A stretch of DNA of 54,964 nucleotides from Lojkania enalia (taxonomy: Eukaryota; Ascomycota; Dothideomycetes; Pleosporales), in NCBI GenBank assembly GCA_010094045.1, contig ML986814.1, forward strand, positions 10,902 to 65,865. Reading direction: 5' to 3'. The translations under genes and the position numbers were made by a program. Positions 13,140 through 26,100 of this stretch are shown piece after piece. A model generated the notes under the pieces. It was not told where the DNA came from. It ran no database searches and saw only the letters and a program-made list of their open reading frames with translations. Numbering within the stretch: position 1 is the first letter of the stretch; each line of letters starts with the position of its first letter.

Positions 13140-13510
13140 TATAACGGCCCTTCTAGTTGGCCAGGTGCAGGGCGGGGTAATAACTAAGAGTAATCACGTG
13201 CTATAAAGTATATTATTCTTATAGGCTTATAATAGAAGTACGCAAGTAGAGTATATAAAAGATATTTAAGTTAACTATAAAGAGCTATAAAGATTAGAGT
13301 TGTAAGGTCGTTAAATATAATTTAGTTCCCTTATTATTTCTTCTTGCTTAGTTACTTAGCTAACTAAGCTACTAAGTATACTTAATTACTTAGTTAACTA
13401 AACTACTAAGTATATTATATACCTTATATTAGTCTTATTCTTCTAACTATATAGAGTTCTAAATCTTAATTAGGTCTAGTATAGGGGTTCCTATAAGGAT
13501 ATCTATAATA
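13140..13510 (-). repeat. LTR of Gypsy-type element 1 (3' LTR in element sense)
   Basis: A 371-bp repeat aligned end to end with 19647-20017; differences are mainly C/T and G/A. Around 13345-13415 it has two tandem ~36-bp units built on CTTAGTTACTTAGCTAACTA. The copy beside the gene island (44165-44495) has only one unit, which accounts for its 40-bp shorter length. Confidence 0.9.
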
Positions 13511-16500
13511 CTATCTTCCCCCTTTAAGCTCTCAGCCTGAGAGTTTTTCTATTCTAAACTAGTATATAGTAGAGTTTATACGCTGTTTTCGCTAAGACTA
13601 TATATATTCCTAATACCTCCCCTTTGTTATTTAACTCTTAGTAGATACTATTATACCGATCGTATAGACTGTTTAGGTAAAGTAATTATACCTTATTCTT
13701 AGTATTCCCGTAAAGGGTTAATTTATAAAGTAGATAAGAAGGAGATACCTAAAAAATTGTATTATTTAGAGTACCTTTATACTAGTATATATTTGTTATA
13801 TAATGCGGATCGCGATACTTAAATTACTCGTATATTATAGTCCCGTAATACTAATTTATATTTAATTCTTCCTAGTAGTAAAGTAGGATACTAAAGTTGC
13901 GAAGCTAGAGGAGGAGATCTGTCTGGCCTAGGAGGAGTTAGAGCAACTTCTTAATAAGGTAGCGGTAGTTTATATAAGGATTCAGCATCTTCGCAAAATT
14001 TGTAAATAAGTAAAGTATAGGTAGGTAGAGGGTTATAAATATACGTGGAAGCAGCTCGAGGAGGAGGAGGAGATAGATTACGAGGTAGGTCTTCTTTCTA
14101 AGGCGGAGTCGCCTCCTGTAATACAGCTAATATCGTTTAATTCTACTACTCTATCTCCGGATTTTCTTTATAAATTTAGGTTTTATAATATACCTATAAT
14201 ACTATAAGGCTAAGGTTTTCTTCTAGCTCTTAGGTATTGTTCTATAGATTTCTATATTTATCTATTCCTAACTATTTTATTAGATAGTATTATTTGCTAT
14301 TTTATGTTTTATATCTTATTATTTTCTTAACTTTCTATTTCTAGTCTTCTCCGTACGCGTTTACGTTATATACTACTAGTTTAATATCCTAAAGTACCTT
14401 TTCTATAAGTATAATATAAAAGGTTAGGTGGATTTTTATAGTTGTAGGTAATTTAAGTCGATAGTTTATAGATAATATTTGTTCTTTAATCTTGTATAGT
14501 CTAATTTTAATATAGTCTAGTTTACTACTTAGTTATTTACTTTAAATATTTCGTCTTAGTAGCTAAACTTTTTCTCTCTTTTTAAAGTAAGGTAGTTGTT
14601 TATATTTCTTATTATAGTATTTCTTTATAGTATATTATAGGAACTAGAGATCTTTCTTTAGTAAGTCTTACGTTTGTTAAATAATCTCGACTTATTCTTA
14701 TACTTAGGGTGCCTATAATACTGCTTTAATTAGGGTGTTATATATTTTTAGTTTATACCTATAGTTTGCTATAAATAGTAATACTCCGGTTATACTATAT
14801 ATAGTACTATTATACGCGAGTTACGCTATTAGTAGTAGTATTATCCAATTATTTTATCTATAGTTAAGGTAGTACTATAGGTATTACTCTACTATTTAGT
14901 TTATTTATTCTATCTACCTATCTATCTATAGGTAAAATGCTGTAGATATTTTATATTTAATTCTTAGTAAGTTTATAATTATTTACTAAAACTTTAAAGT
15001 AAACTTAATATTTTAGTCTATAATTATCTTCTAGAGTATTCTATACTGTACTATAATCTATTTTAGAAAGATATTTACAACTTATTCTACTAATAATACT
15101 TTATTATAGGGGATAAAGTAGGTGTATTTTATAAGTCTATCTATAATTATTATAATAGAGTTATATACTTCTCCCTTCGGGTAGTTTTTTAACTTTAGTA
15201 GTTTAACGATAAAGTCTATAGTAACTTCTATTTATAGTCTAGTTAGTATTTCTAAGTTTTATAATAGTCTATAGAATATATATCTATTAGGTTTATTCTA
15301 TTAATAGTCTATATATTTTTATAACGTATTTTTTACCTATTCCTTTACTTTAGGAAAGTAGAATCCCCTAAGAATTCGTTCTAGCGTTTTTTCGGTTCCT
15401 TAGTATCCGTAGGTAGAGGCTTCGTAGAATTATCTAATAAATTCTTTTCTAACTTTAACTAGTATATAGATTCGATTATAGATATATAGTAGTCTATCTA
15501 TCTATTCTAATTCTTGTTCTTAGAGTTCTTCGGGTATCCCGTCTATTACTAATCTAATTAGTATTATCCAGCTTACTTCTTTAATAATAGTCGTTGCTGC
15601 GAGTTGTAAGTAATTATATACTATACTTCTATCTTATTGTTTTCTTAGTAGTATAGCTGTAGTTTCTTTCTCTTACTTATATTCCAGTAGTCTACTTAGT
15701 ACGTCTACTCTTTAGTTCTATTTTCTACTAATATAGATAATCTTAAAGTTAAATATAGCTAGTTCTTATAACTATCTAACCTATCTAGGGGTAAGAGTTT
15801 TAGTAGTAAGAAAGGTAGTAAGGTTTTTATAATTGTAATAGACTTTAGTTTACTATTTTACTCCTTACAGGTACATACGCTATTTTTTAAAGTATACTAT
15901 AATAGCTAGGAGTTCTTAGTCGTATATATTATAGTTTATCTCTACTAGTATAAGTTTTCGTAAGTAATATACTACTAGATATTATTTCCTATTATAGATT
16001 TGTATAAGGATTCTAGCTATTCTTATTCCTAATACGTCAGTTTTTATAAGAGCTTTCTTTTCTAGGTTATAGAGTTTTAGTACCGGTTCTTGCTGAAATT
16101 GTTTCTTGACTTCTTAGAAGGCTTTTTCTTATTCGTTTCCCTATATAAAGGTAACATCTTTCTTTAATAGTTAAGTTAGGGGTGTAGTTATATCGCTCTA
16201 ATTATTAATAAAGGTTCGACAGAAGTTACAAAATCCTATAAAGAATTAGATATTTTTAACTAACTTTAGGGTTAATTAGTCTCTAATTACTACTAATTTA
16301 TTTAGGTCTATTTATAGTTGTCCTAATTCGATAATAAATTCTAAGTAGTCTATTTTCGTAGTGTAGAATTCGTTCTTTCTTATTTTAAGGTACAGTTTTA
16401 CTACTTATAATACATATAGTACTTGTTCGATATATTTCTTATATTCCTGTTTTATTTTTAAATATATAAAAATATCATCTAAGTATACTATATAGAATCG

Positions 16501-19500
16501 TCTAAGGTAGAGTTTTAGTATCTTATCGATTTGTTTTTAGAAGGTAGCTGGTATGTTAGTAAGTCCGAATAGTATAACTAGATATTTAAAGAGTCCCTTT
16601 TTTATTCTAAATGCTGTTTTCTATTCGTCTCCTTCTTTAATATAGATTTAATAGTACGCGTTCTAGATGTCTAATTTTATAAAGATAATAGCTTCTCTTA
16701 ATTGGTTTCTTAAATTATGAATAAGTAGTAGAGGATATCGATCCTTAATTATAATATTATTAAGGGTGCGATAATTAATATATATTTATAGGTCGGTTAT
16801 TCCTTTCTTATTTATAAAGAATATAGAGTATACTACTAGTAAGTTCGATTCTCTAATTATTTCTTTCTTTAGGTGTTCGTCTATATATTATTCTAGAGCC
16901 TCTATTTTCCTTAGTATTAGGCTGTATATTAGTTCGTATCTAGGTTCTTTTTCTAGTTGTAGTTTAATTTTATAATTGTATTCTCTATATTTAGGTAGGT
17001 ATTATAGTAGTTCTTAAAGCTGTTTTATCAAATATTAGTATTCCTTAGGTATACTATATAATACGTTTTCTATTAGGAATAATTCTTTTGCTACTTCTTT
17101 TACTATTATAGCGAGTTATTCTTTAATTAGTTAACTAGAGTTTTTAAAGATGATTTGTCCCGTTTACTAATTTATCTAAAGGTTTTCTTTTCTTAACTAT
17201 AAGATTCTTAGGATAATATTATAGTTGGTAATCTCTATAATTTAGAATATTTAACCTTATTAGATTGTTCCTAGAATTTTAAACTCTCCTAGTTCTATAG
17301 TATATATAACTTTCTTCTAGAAATCTATCCCTTCTATAATTTAAATTGTATAAGGTCGTTCTAATTATATTATAGGTATTCCTTTTTTAGCAATATAATT
17401 GCTGGCTATAAAATTCTTTATTACTCTACTATTAATAAGTATATATACTTTATAGCCGTAGTACTATCCGGATATCGTAAGGTAGTATTCTCCTACGTTC
17501 CTATATAGCTAAGTTATCTTAGACTAGTAGGCTATTACTTCTTTTATAGATATATATTTCAGACATTTCCGTTCTAGACATTCGTACTATAGCCTTCCTC
17601 TAATATATACTTTGGGTAGTAGAAGTCTAGGTTCGAGTACTATATAGTTTTAGGTTTATTTAGTAACTTCCCATCCTATTATAGCTTCTTATTTTATAGG
17701 GTTTTCTAGTACTTTATCTTTATTTAGTCGTCTTAGCTATATACCTATATTTTCTTTTCTTCTTTAATAGGCTTTATATTATCGTTTAATATACGATATC
17801 TATACTATCTCGAAATATGCTGGGTGGTATTAGTTTATACAGGGGTTATCGTCTTCTCTAACCTAATAATTCTATTCTTATTTATATCGTAATGCTTTTA
17901 GTACCTAATATTTTACTAGTATTTTACTTTATAAGAAGGCTACTACTTTCCGTACTATATATACAGCCTTATCCCAGTCTATTATATTAAGGTACTCTTC
18001 TACTACCTTCGTAGTTTCTATCCATTTTTAGAAGTATGAGAAGTGGATTTCTCTAGGGTAGGTATTTTACTATTCTTCGTAAACGTCGATAATATCTTAT
18101 TCTAGTCCATTTTTCTTATAGAATCTTATAGGTAGTTCTTCTTATAGAATAGCTATAAGAGCTGGCATTCTCTATTTATACTCGATTATTTCTTATTAGT
18201 ATATAGAATATACTCTAGATACTAGTTTAGGTGTTAGTACTCTAGCGGTAACTTCTTCTATTTGTAACGGGGTGTTTATTTCTTTATTCTCGTCCGATGT
18301 TTCTTAAATTTCTTCTAGCTATCTTTTTATACGTTCCTATGTTGCTGTAAGTTATATTTTCTTCTAAGGCTAATATTCTATAGCTTCTTTAAGTTGTCGG
18401 TGTATTTAACACTTGTCTTTATTATAGAAGGACTAATATAAGGTTCCGTGTTCTATAGTTACGGCTAGTTTTTCTTTACCTGCTTCCTACGGTTTATCTT
18501 CTATAGGCCGGTTTCTCTTTTCTTTCTTTTTGCTTCGATATTCCTTTACTATATATTTTAGTTTCTAATAATTATAGTACTTAATATCTTTCTTTTAAAT
18601 CTTCTTTTCCTGAGTCACCTATAACTTAGGCTTCTTTTCTCTAGTAGTATTTAGATCTATAGGTCCGCCCGCGTTAGCAGCCTTTATTAAAAAATATACT
18701 CTTTAGTAGTACGCTTATCTTTCCTCGTTTTTAAACTAGTATAGTTCGTTATTAATCCTCTTTACTAGTTAAAAGTATAATACTAGGTCCCGCAGTTACT
18801 CTATATATATTATTACTCTTCTTATTTCTATTTTTAATCCTCTATAGAACTTTACTATTATACTATAGTTATTCTAGGCAACTTTATTCGAGAGCTGTTA
18901 AAAGCTTAATATATACGAGGTAATAGATCCCAGTTAAACTAGGTTGTAAAGTCTATCTTCTACTACTCGTACTTCGTTAATATCTCTAAACGCTAGTTTA
19001 AGTTTCTATTAGAAGTATATTAGGCTTATAAATATTACTTTAATTTTACTCTTCTAATATTCTTCTGTATGGTTCTTAAAATCTATTAGGAAGGACTAGA
19101 ACTAGTTAAGTAGTTTACCTGTTAAGTATACTCCTATAAATAGTACTTTCTCGTTCTTATATTAAATAATATTAAGGTTGGCGTTAATATAGATTCTTAC
19201 TACTACTAAGAATCTTTTAAGCTTAGATCTAGTTCTATTAAATTTATTAAGTAGTACTAGTTTAATTTATCGTTAGTAATATGTTGTTAGTAGTACTCTT
19301 TCGACTTATTTAAGTTTTTAGATAATTCTTACAAGCCCTATCCCTTATTTACTATTAACTATTTCTTATATTCTTTTAAGACTTTCGAGAAAGCTATCCT
19401 AAATCTCTTTTAGGCTTCTTATCTATTTATCTACTAGGACTAATTGTTCCTATTATTATACTAATTTATTCTGTATTCTTATAAATATGGTTATTATACC

Positions 19501-19539
19501 TACCTCTAAAGAGGTAGCTTTACTAGCTAATCCCGACAT
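13511..19539 (-). pseudogene. gag-pol remnant of Gypsy-type element 1
   Basis: Minus-strand coding remnant starting at the ATG at 19539. Gag is at the right end and pol to the left; the reverse transcriptase active site YLDD is intact at 16474-16485 and is followed by a readable IFIYLK. The frame is broken by many TAA/TAG codons from CAA, CAG and TGG, and catalytic cysteines and histidines elsewhere tend to read as tyrosine. It has no intact product. Boundaries of protease, RNase H and integrase were not resolved. Confidence 0.75.
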
Positions 19540-19646
19540 TCTACTTGCGTGAGTTTCCTACGTTACTTACCGAAGGTATCTCTTTCCTTATAACTAGGGT
19601 AGTTTAACTAGTCTTACTTCTTCTAGCCTTATAAGGGTAGTTAAAG

Positions 19647-20017
19647 TATAACAGCTCTTCTAGTTGGCTAGGTGCAGGGTAGAATAATAATTAAGAGTAA
19701 TTACGTACTACGAAGTATATTATTCTTATAGGCTTATAATAGAAGTACACAAGTAGAGTATATAAAGGATATTTAAGTTGACTATAAAGAGCTATAAAGA
19801 TTAGAGTTGTAAGGTTGTTAAATATAATTTAGTTCCCTTATTATTTCTTCTTACTCAATTACTTAGCTAACTAAGCTACTAAGTGTACTTAGTTGCTTAG
19901 TTAACTAAGCTACTAAGCGCGTTATATACCTTATATTAGTCTTATTCTTCTAACTATATAGAGTCCTAAATCTTAATTAGGTCTAGTACAGGGGTTTCTA
20001 CAGGAATATCTATAACA
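19647..20017 (-). repeat. LTR of Gypsy-type element 1 (5' LTR in element sense)
   Basis: The partner of 13140-13510, equal in length. It is followed directly by the GTATT target duplication and the continuation of element D's second LTR. Confidence 0.9.
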
Positions 20018-21142
20018 GTATTAGAGAGAATATAAGAATACTATAATAGTAGTATAGATACTTTAAATAACTATAATCTACTTATAATTATCTAACTATA
20101 TAAGAATAGATTTTATATAATATTTTAAACCTGTAATAAAATTTATAGTACTAATAATATCTATTTAAAAGCCTATTTTATTAAAATTATAGATATTATT
20201 ATTATATATAATATATTCTACTATTAAAGCAGCTATTCTATTAAAGTAGCTACTTTTTCTTAGTATAATAAATACTATATATAAAAAGTTAATTTATTTA
20301 ATATTAATAAAAAATCCTATATATAATATATTTTTATCTAATTTAGAATTTTCCCTACTATTCTTTTAACACGTACGAGCGTTATATCTAGTCTTACTAT
20401 AGTTACTATAATAGTATTAAACTAGTTAGGCTCTTTCTTAAATATTAGTACTATAAGTCTTTTTAAAGAGCTAAAAGTCTATAAATACTCTAGTAGCTAT
20501 ATATAAAGATCCCTTACTATATAATACTATACTATTATACTAAATATACTTTCTTTTATACGTTTTATACTTAGTTACTTCTTCTAATTACTTTTTAAGC
20601 TTAGAGTTATGAGTTTAAAAAAGCGTATTCTAATATAGTATTAACTTAGCACCTTTTATAAACTATAAGAATCCTTCTTATACCTTTTTTAGTAATTATA
20701 TAAAGGACTTTTATATAAGTATTAATTATAACCTAAATTTATATATATTACTTAAAATTTTAAACTACTAGAAGTCTTCTTATAAAAGTAGTTTTAGTAG
20801 GATATTATTACTAACCTATATACTACTAGTATATATAATAACCGCCGATATAGTCGTATATACGCTAGAGCCTTATTTATGTTAGATTAGTTAGAGGTAG
20901 TAGCTTTAGTAAAAAGAGAGTAGTAGGATTACCTAGTTCTTCGAGTATAATAAATATATTCTTAGAAGTCTAATATAGTAATAAAATAAATTTATAAGAA
21001 TAATTATATAGGAGTTAATCTACTAAAAAGATCCTTTATCTTATATAGTTAGGTCTAAGACTGCTAAACCTAGCTTATTAAGTCTATTAGATCTATTAGG
21101 TCTACTCTACTATACCTAATACTTCTACTATTATTATATATA

Positions 21143-22991
21143 ACGTAAAGCACCACTAAGTCAGCTATACTACCGAGCCGGCCACTTTTTCTTAGTATAG
21201 CAACTTTTCCGTACGCAACGCTATGTCTCAATAATATAAAGCTAATCTATCTAATTAAGAAGGTAGAATTGAACTTACCCTTTAAGCCTATATCTTAGGC
21301 TAATTTTAAAGCGTGCAACGCGCTATAGCAGCTTTTAATATATAATACTAGCGGCTCTCTAACCAACTTTATAGAATTACCTTTCGACCTTAAACTCAAC
21401 TAAATTGTATAAAGCTTATAGCAACTAAAGAGTAGATAATCGTACGATATATTCTTAACCTTAATTTATAAGGATTTGCGCCGCGGCTTTATAAGGTGGT
21501 AGATATAGTAGATAAACTATTACGTGCGTAGGGTGAGATATCTATAGATAAGAACTAGCCTAAACGATTTATATCGCGTATAAATAAGTTTAAAACAGTT
21601 TTTAATTAAGCAAAGAACTATTAGAGGATATTATAAGAAGATCTAGAGGTTATTAACGCGTGGTTTAAGCTCGTATAAGAGACAGTAGCTAAGTATAGTA
21701 TCTATAAAGATAATATCTATAACTTTAATAAGATAGGCTTCTAGATAGGTATAATTAGCTCTATAAAAGTTGTTATAGGTTTAGAACGCTATATAAGACC
21801 TACACTTATTTAGCTAGGTAATTAGAAATGGATTATAGTAATCCAGAGCATTTATACTACTAGATATATAACCCTACTATTTATTATCTATAAAGGACGC
21901 GTCTATATCTTAGTATAGTATAAGGAGATAGATATACCGTACGACTAGAAGCTCTCAGTTTCTGAGAATAGATGGACAAATAATAAGCTTAGTCTTAAAT
22001 AGTTAAAGTACTTTAACGCGCATATAAAGACGCGTTAAGTAGAGTTATATAGGCTACTTATTCTTAATAGCTATAAGAGCTATCTAAACCAGGATTTTAA
22101 GGATTATTACCTTATATGAAAGATCCTTACCCTCTGTATACTAGTATATTTATTATATATCCTACAGCTACTTAATATAGTATACTTCTTACTATTAAAG
22201 CTAAAGTACTCCTAGTGTATATAAGACTTAGTATACCAACACGTCTACTATATTAATAAGAAAGGCTTCCTACCAGCCTTTAGAGACGCGTTTTTTAATA
22301 TATTTACGTATAAGAACTATAAAAAGGCTTTTAAAGTATTTAGATTAGTTCCTATTAATATATAGGTTGTTCTTAAGCGCCTTAAAGTCCGGTTGTATAT
22401 ACTACTAGAAACACCCTTACTAGAAATACTATAGTAGTTAAAAATGCCAAGTAATATACAAGAATTCAGGTTACAATTAACTCTTGTATAGAGGTCCTTC
22501 GTACGATTACTAAAAGAAGCTAAAGAAGGCTTCTTACAGCTAATAAAAGGAGCTAAATTAATGCTGCATTAAAACGCTCTTATAAACTACTAGATTATAG
22601 AGCTTAAAGAGTAATTAGAGGTTATAACGAAGCGTAAAATACGTAAATAGAAGCGAATCTAGTATAGTAGTACGATAGAGTATAGTAAGGGAGTTTCGTA
22701 TAGAGCTGCTGAGGTATCTATAGCTCCTCAGCGATCTAAGAAGGCTCGTGGTAGTAGTAGTAAGGAACTAGCTCAACCTAGTTAACAGTACTATAGGAAC
22801 TGTAGAAAGATTAGGTATAACGCTTATACGTACTAAAAAGATATAGAAGCTTCTTCTAAATCTAGTCTAAGTATCTCGTATACAGGTTCTCTTATAGATG
22901 GCGAGTAAATTAAGGTCTTATATATAGTGTTGGTAGTACTAAGAAAAAGTGGCCGGCTCGGTAGTATAGCCGGCTTAGTAGTGCTTTACGT
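21143..22991 (+). mobile_element. Fot/pogo DNA transposon nested in the Gypsy-type 2 LTR (1,849 bp)
   Basis: TA duplications lie at 21141-21142 and 22992-22993. The 55-bp inverted repeats (ACGTAAAGCACCACTAAGTC start) differ at only three positions, so this is the best-preserved DNA element here. Each repeat contains two GCCGGCTxxxxTACCGAGCCGGC-like motifs. The length equals P1 although the terminal sequences differ, so the two are sister subfamilies. It lies in the left LTR of Gypsy-type element 2, while the right LTR shows the empty site. Confidence 0.9.
21223..22908 (+). pseudogene. Pogo/Fot-type transposase, full-length frame with RIP stops
   Basis: A single frame of 562 codons from ATG 21223 to TAA 22906-22908 with no frameshift; all interruptions are nonsense codons. 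It reads in order an N-terminal DNA-binding part (FAPRLYKVVDIVDKLL), then YNFNKIGFQIGII at the first catalytic position (Asp to Asn), RPTLIQLGNQKWIIVIQSI, LLILNSYKSYLNQDF at the second (Asp to Asn), LLQLLNIVYFLLLK, and a basic C-terminus. This is the CENP-B HTH plus DDE layout of Fot1/pogo. The enzyme would cut and paste the element at TA; this copy cannot be active. Confidence 0.85.
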
Positions 22992-23198
22992 TATAGGTTA
23001 TACTATACTTTATTATCTAGCTAATTATCTTTCTAGTTTCTATAGTCCTACTACTTACTATCTAATAATTAGTCTTTAATATACTTCTACCTGTTATTAC
23101 CTTATTAGTCCTCGTCTAAGTTAACTTATATAGTAGCTAATATTAGATTAAACCCTAGCTATAAAAGTAGTACCTCTTAGTATTCTATATTTATAATA

Positions 23199-26100
23199 TC
23201 TACTTCCCCTTTTATAAGTTTATCCCGAAGCTCTTTAATCTATTATCTTACCTATTCTATTTAGGTATAGTATCCTACTATTTCTAGCAGCTTATTCTAG
23301 CTTCTAATATATTCTATATAGGTATACTATAGTACTATATCTATATTTTTCTATTCTAGGGTTAGTACTTTATCTATTCTAATAGGTCCTACTTAACTCG
23401 CCAGTATAGCCCTATTCTTCCTTCTTTTCTTTTTCTACTATACTAAAGGCTTAACGCGAAAATACTTCTACCTATAACTATTATACTAGTTACTTAATTC
23501 TTTTACTAGGCGTTATAATAGATTTATCTTACTATTATTCGAACTATTAGTCTATAAACTATAACTACTATAGTAATACTACCCTTTCTTCTATATATAG
23601 AGAATATCTTTCTTAGAGTTTATCCTATAATCTTTCTCTAACCGAGGGTACCCTTTGCTATTTTCTAGCGAATATATTAAAGGCTTATAAGAAGTCTACC
23701 TCTACCTATTAAGATTTTATAACTATTAAGAAAGAGGAGATTTATTATCTTAAAGAATCTACGCGTTATTATTATATAGCTCTTTCTTATCTAGAGTATA
23801 TTAAGAAACGCGTCTATTCTCTAGAGGAGTATAGTTTTAACCTTAGGAAACGAGAGGTAAAGTTAATAGAAGAGTAAGAGAAGTTAGAAGAAGAGAAGAG
23901 GAGATCTGCTAGGTCTAAGGCGCTTTCTACTATTACTCCGAGTTCTATATAAGAGGTTCCTTCTATATTACTACTACTATTACTTTCTAACTAGGCTCTT
24001 TTTAATAACCTATTATTCTAGCCTTCTAGTAAAACTCCTTTAGCTTTATAGTATAGTTGGTTAGGTTCTATACTAGTTCCTATAAACTTTCCTCCTATAG
24101 GTATCCTTCCTACTTTACTAGATACTTCTACTAACATTTAAACCGCTTTTTTACTAGTATATATTCTACTTTATATTTCTATTCTAGTTCTATATTAATA
24201 GTTTCTTATAGTAGTATATTATTTAGTACTAGTTCTAGTCTTAACTTATAAAATACTAGGTATATCTTTATATTACTTAGTAGTTTTAGTTTAAAATTTA
24301 TAGGTCTAATCTATTCTTCTATTAGAAATAATTCTATTCTTTTATAATCTAACTTTTTTATAGGTTTTTTAGTCTTTAAGTTTTTTATTAATAGGAAAAC
24401 TTTACCCCCTTTTTTAAAGGTTAGTCCCTTAATCCTTAACTTATTAGCTTATTCTACTATTTTAAGGTTTTTTAACTAAATCCTTTCCTTAAGTTAATTA
24501 TAGATTTCTTTTATTTCCTTAGCTTTCTAGTCTACTAGTAGAACTAGAGATTCTTTTTTATTCTATTCCTAATATATAATAGCTTTCTATCTATAGTTAG
24601 CTTTAAAGAATATAGTCTCTATAGTACTTTAGGTTATTCTATTATAGACTATCTATATTATAAGTAATAATTCAACCTAATTATTTTATTATTTATTAAT
24701 ATATATTCTTAAATATATTTCTAGATTTTAGTTAACTTATTCTATCTAACCGTCTATCTATAGATAGAAACTAGTTAACATCTATTATTAGATTTCTATC
24801 TTTTCTATTTATCCCTACTAGTATTTAGATATAAATAACTTATCTCTATCTAAAGTAATATACTTTAGAATTCTATACTCTATAAATATTATATATAATA
24901 ACTTATACGCTAGTTTAGATACTATTATTATTTTTAATACTAGTCTAAAGTATATATATTTTATTAGTTAATCTACTATATTTATAATTATATTATATCT
25001 TCTTTCTAACTCTAATTCTATTAATTCTAGTAGTTTAGTTATAAAATCGATTATAATCTATTCTTATAGTCCTTTAGGTACTTCTAATAGCTATAAGAAT
25101 CTATAAAACTTATATCTTATAGCTTTATTCTTTCCGTATTCTATATATTTATAGAGTATATCTTATATTTCTCTTCTTATATTAGTAAGGATAAAACCTT
25201 TTTTTAGCTTTTACTCTATTTCTACTACTTTTAGGTATCTCTATTCTAGTAATTTATATAATTCTTTTATTATCTACTAATATATATACGGGTATATATA
25301 TAGTTATTTCTAAGTTATATTTTTACTTACTTTTACTTCTTTACTACTCGTTAGATATCGCTCTACTATTTATATATCCTTTAGCTTTTACTACTAAGCT
25401 TACTTTAGTATAGTTAGTTTTATAACTTAGGCGACTTATAAGTAGTTATATATAAGAGATCTATCTAATTTCTATTTTAGGATTATATCTTTTTCGTATT
25501 TTTCCTTAGTTATATAGTTAGTTCTACGACTTAGTACGTCTATAGCTATATTTTCTAACCCTTTCTAGTACATTATCCTAAAGTTATAGTCTACTAGTCG
25601 TTCTACCTATTATATTTATCTTTTTATAAGTTCTTTTATTATTATAAAGTATATAAGGTTTTTATAATCTATCTAGACTTTAAATAGGTATTTAGTTTCT
25701 ACTAAATATACTTACTATTCTCTTAACGCTTTAACTATTACTAATAGTTTCTTATTATATATATTATAGTTAAGTTCTTCCGGTTTTATTTTTCTTGAAA
25801 AGTAAGCTTATAGCTTCTACTTTCTATTTTTATCTTACTAATTTAAGTAAGCGCCTATTACTTTATCTAAAGTATTAGTTTCCACTCGAAATTACTTCTC
25901 TAGGTCTAGCATCCTTAGTATTAATACTAAGGTAAAGTAGGCTTTTAATTTTTCGAAGACTTTTTACTACGCTTTTTACTATTTAAACTCTTTTTCTTTC
26001 TTAGTAATTTCTATTAAAGATGCTACTACTCTAGAGTATCTACTTATAAATTTTCTATAGAAATTCGCGAAGTTTAAGAATAATTAGACTTATTTAACTA

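Larger units (their letters stand above)
13140..20017 (-). mobile_element. Ty3/Gypsy-type LTR retrotransposon 1, full-length (6,878 bp)
   Basis: Both LTRs are 371 bp (13140-13510 and 19647-20017), starting TATAAC and ending ATAATA/ATAACA, that is TG...CA after RIP. The 5-bp target duplication GTATT is at 13135-13139 and 20018-20022. The same target, empty, is in LTR 1 of element D near 11818. A polypurine tract (CTTAAAGGGGGAAGATAG on the minus strand) abuts the left LTR, giving minus orientation. The reverse transcriptase shows RFYIVYLDDIFIYLK around 16474-16485, with the YLDD box usual in Gypsy. A likely gag start is the minus-strand ATG at 19537-19539 (MSGLASKATSLEVG). Many RIP stops. Each LTR holds a ~36-bp tandem duplication. 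Confidence 0.9.
11642..20048 (-). mobile_element. Small non-autonomous LTR element D (TRIM-like), interrupted by a Gypsy-type element
   Basis: LTR 1 is 11642-11848 (207 bp). LTR 2 is 12956-13139 continued at 20018-20048, broken by the element at 13140-20017. The internal region is only about 1.1 kb (11849-12955). Target duplication is GTAGC (11637-11641) against GTAGT after 20048, a C-to-T change. The polypurine tract lies next to LTR 1 on the minus strand (CTTTTTAAAGGGGGGTAC), so the element is minus-oriented. I found no reverse transcriptase or integrase motif in it. Size and lack of pol suggest a TRIM or a large internal deletion. Confidence 0.75.
9527..20210 (-). mobile_element. Pogo-like DNA transposon, subfamily A, copy C (fragments)
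   Basis: Three pieces, 9527-9650, 11477-11641 and 20049-20210, align end to end with P1 (about 2826-3256). They are separated by element E (9651-11474) and the small LTR element D (11642-20048, with a Gypsy-type element inside it). The last piece stops at the same TA where copy A begins (20209-20210). The upstream part before 9527 and the part after copy A are not found, so this copy has lost both ends. Orientation is minus, as in P1. No coding capacity remains. Confidence 0.75.
20806..23198 (-). repeat. Left LTR of Gypsy-type element 2, interrupted by a Fot/pogo element
   Basis: 20806-21142 plus 22994-23198 joins to the 542-bp LTR once 21143-22991 and one TA are removed. This equals both other complete copies (29901-30442 and 50412-50953). 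Confidence 0.9.

Noticed and set aside
20034..20210. A separate small element between Gypsy-type 1 and pogo copy A
   Set aside because: The sequence is the tail of element D's second LTR (to 20048) followed by pogo copy C; no independent termini are needed.
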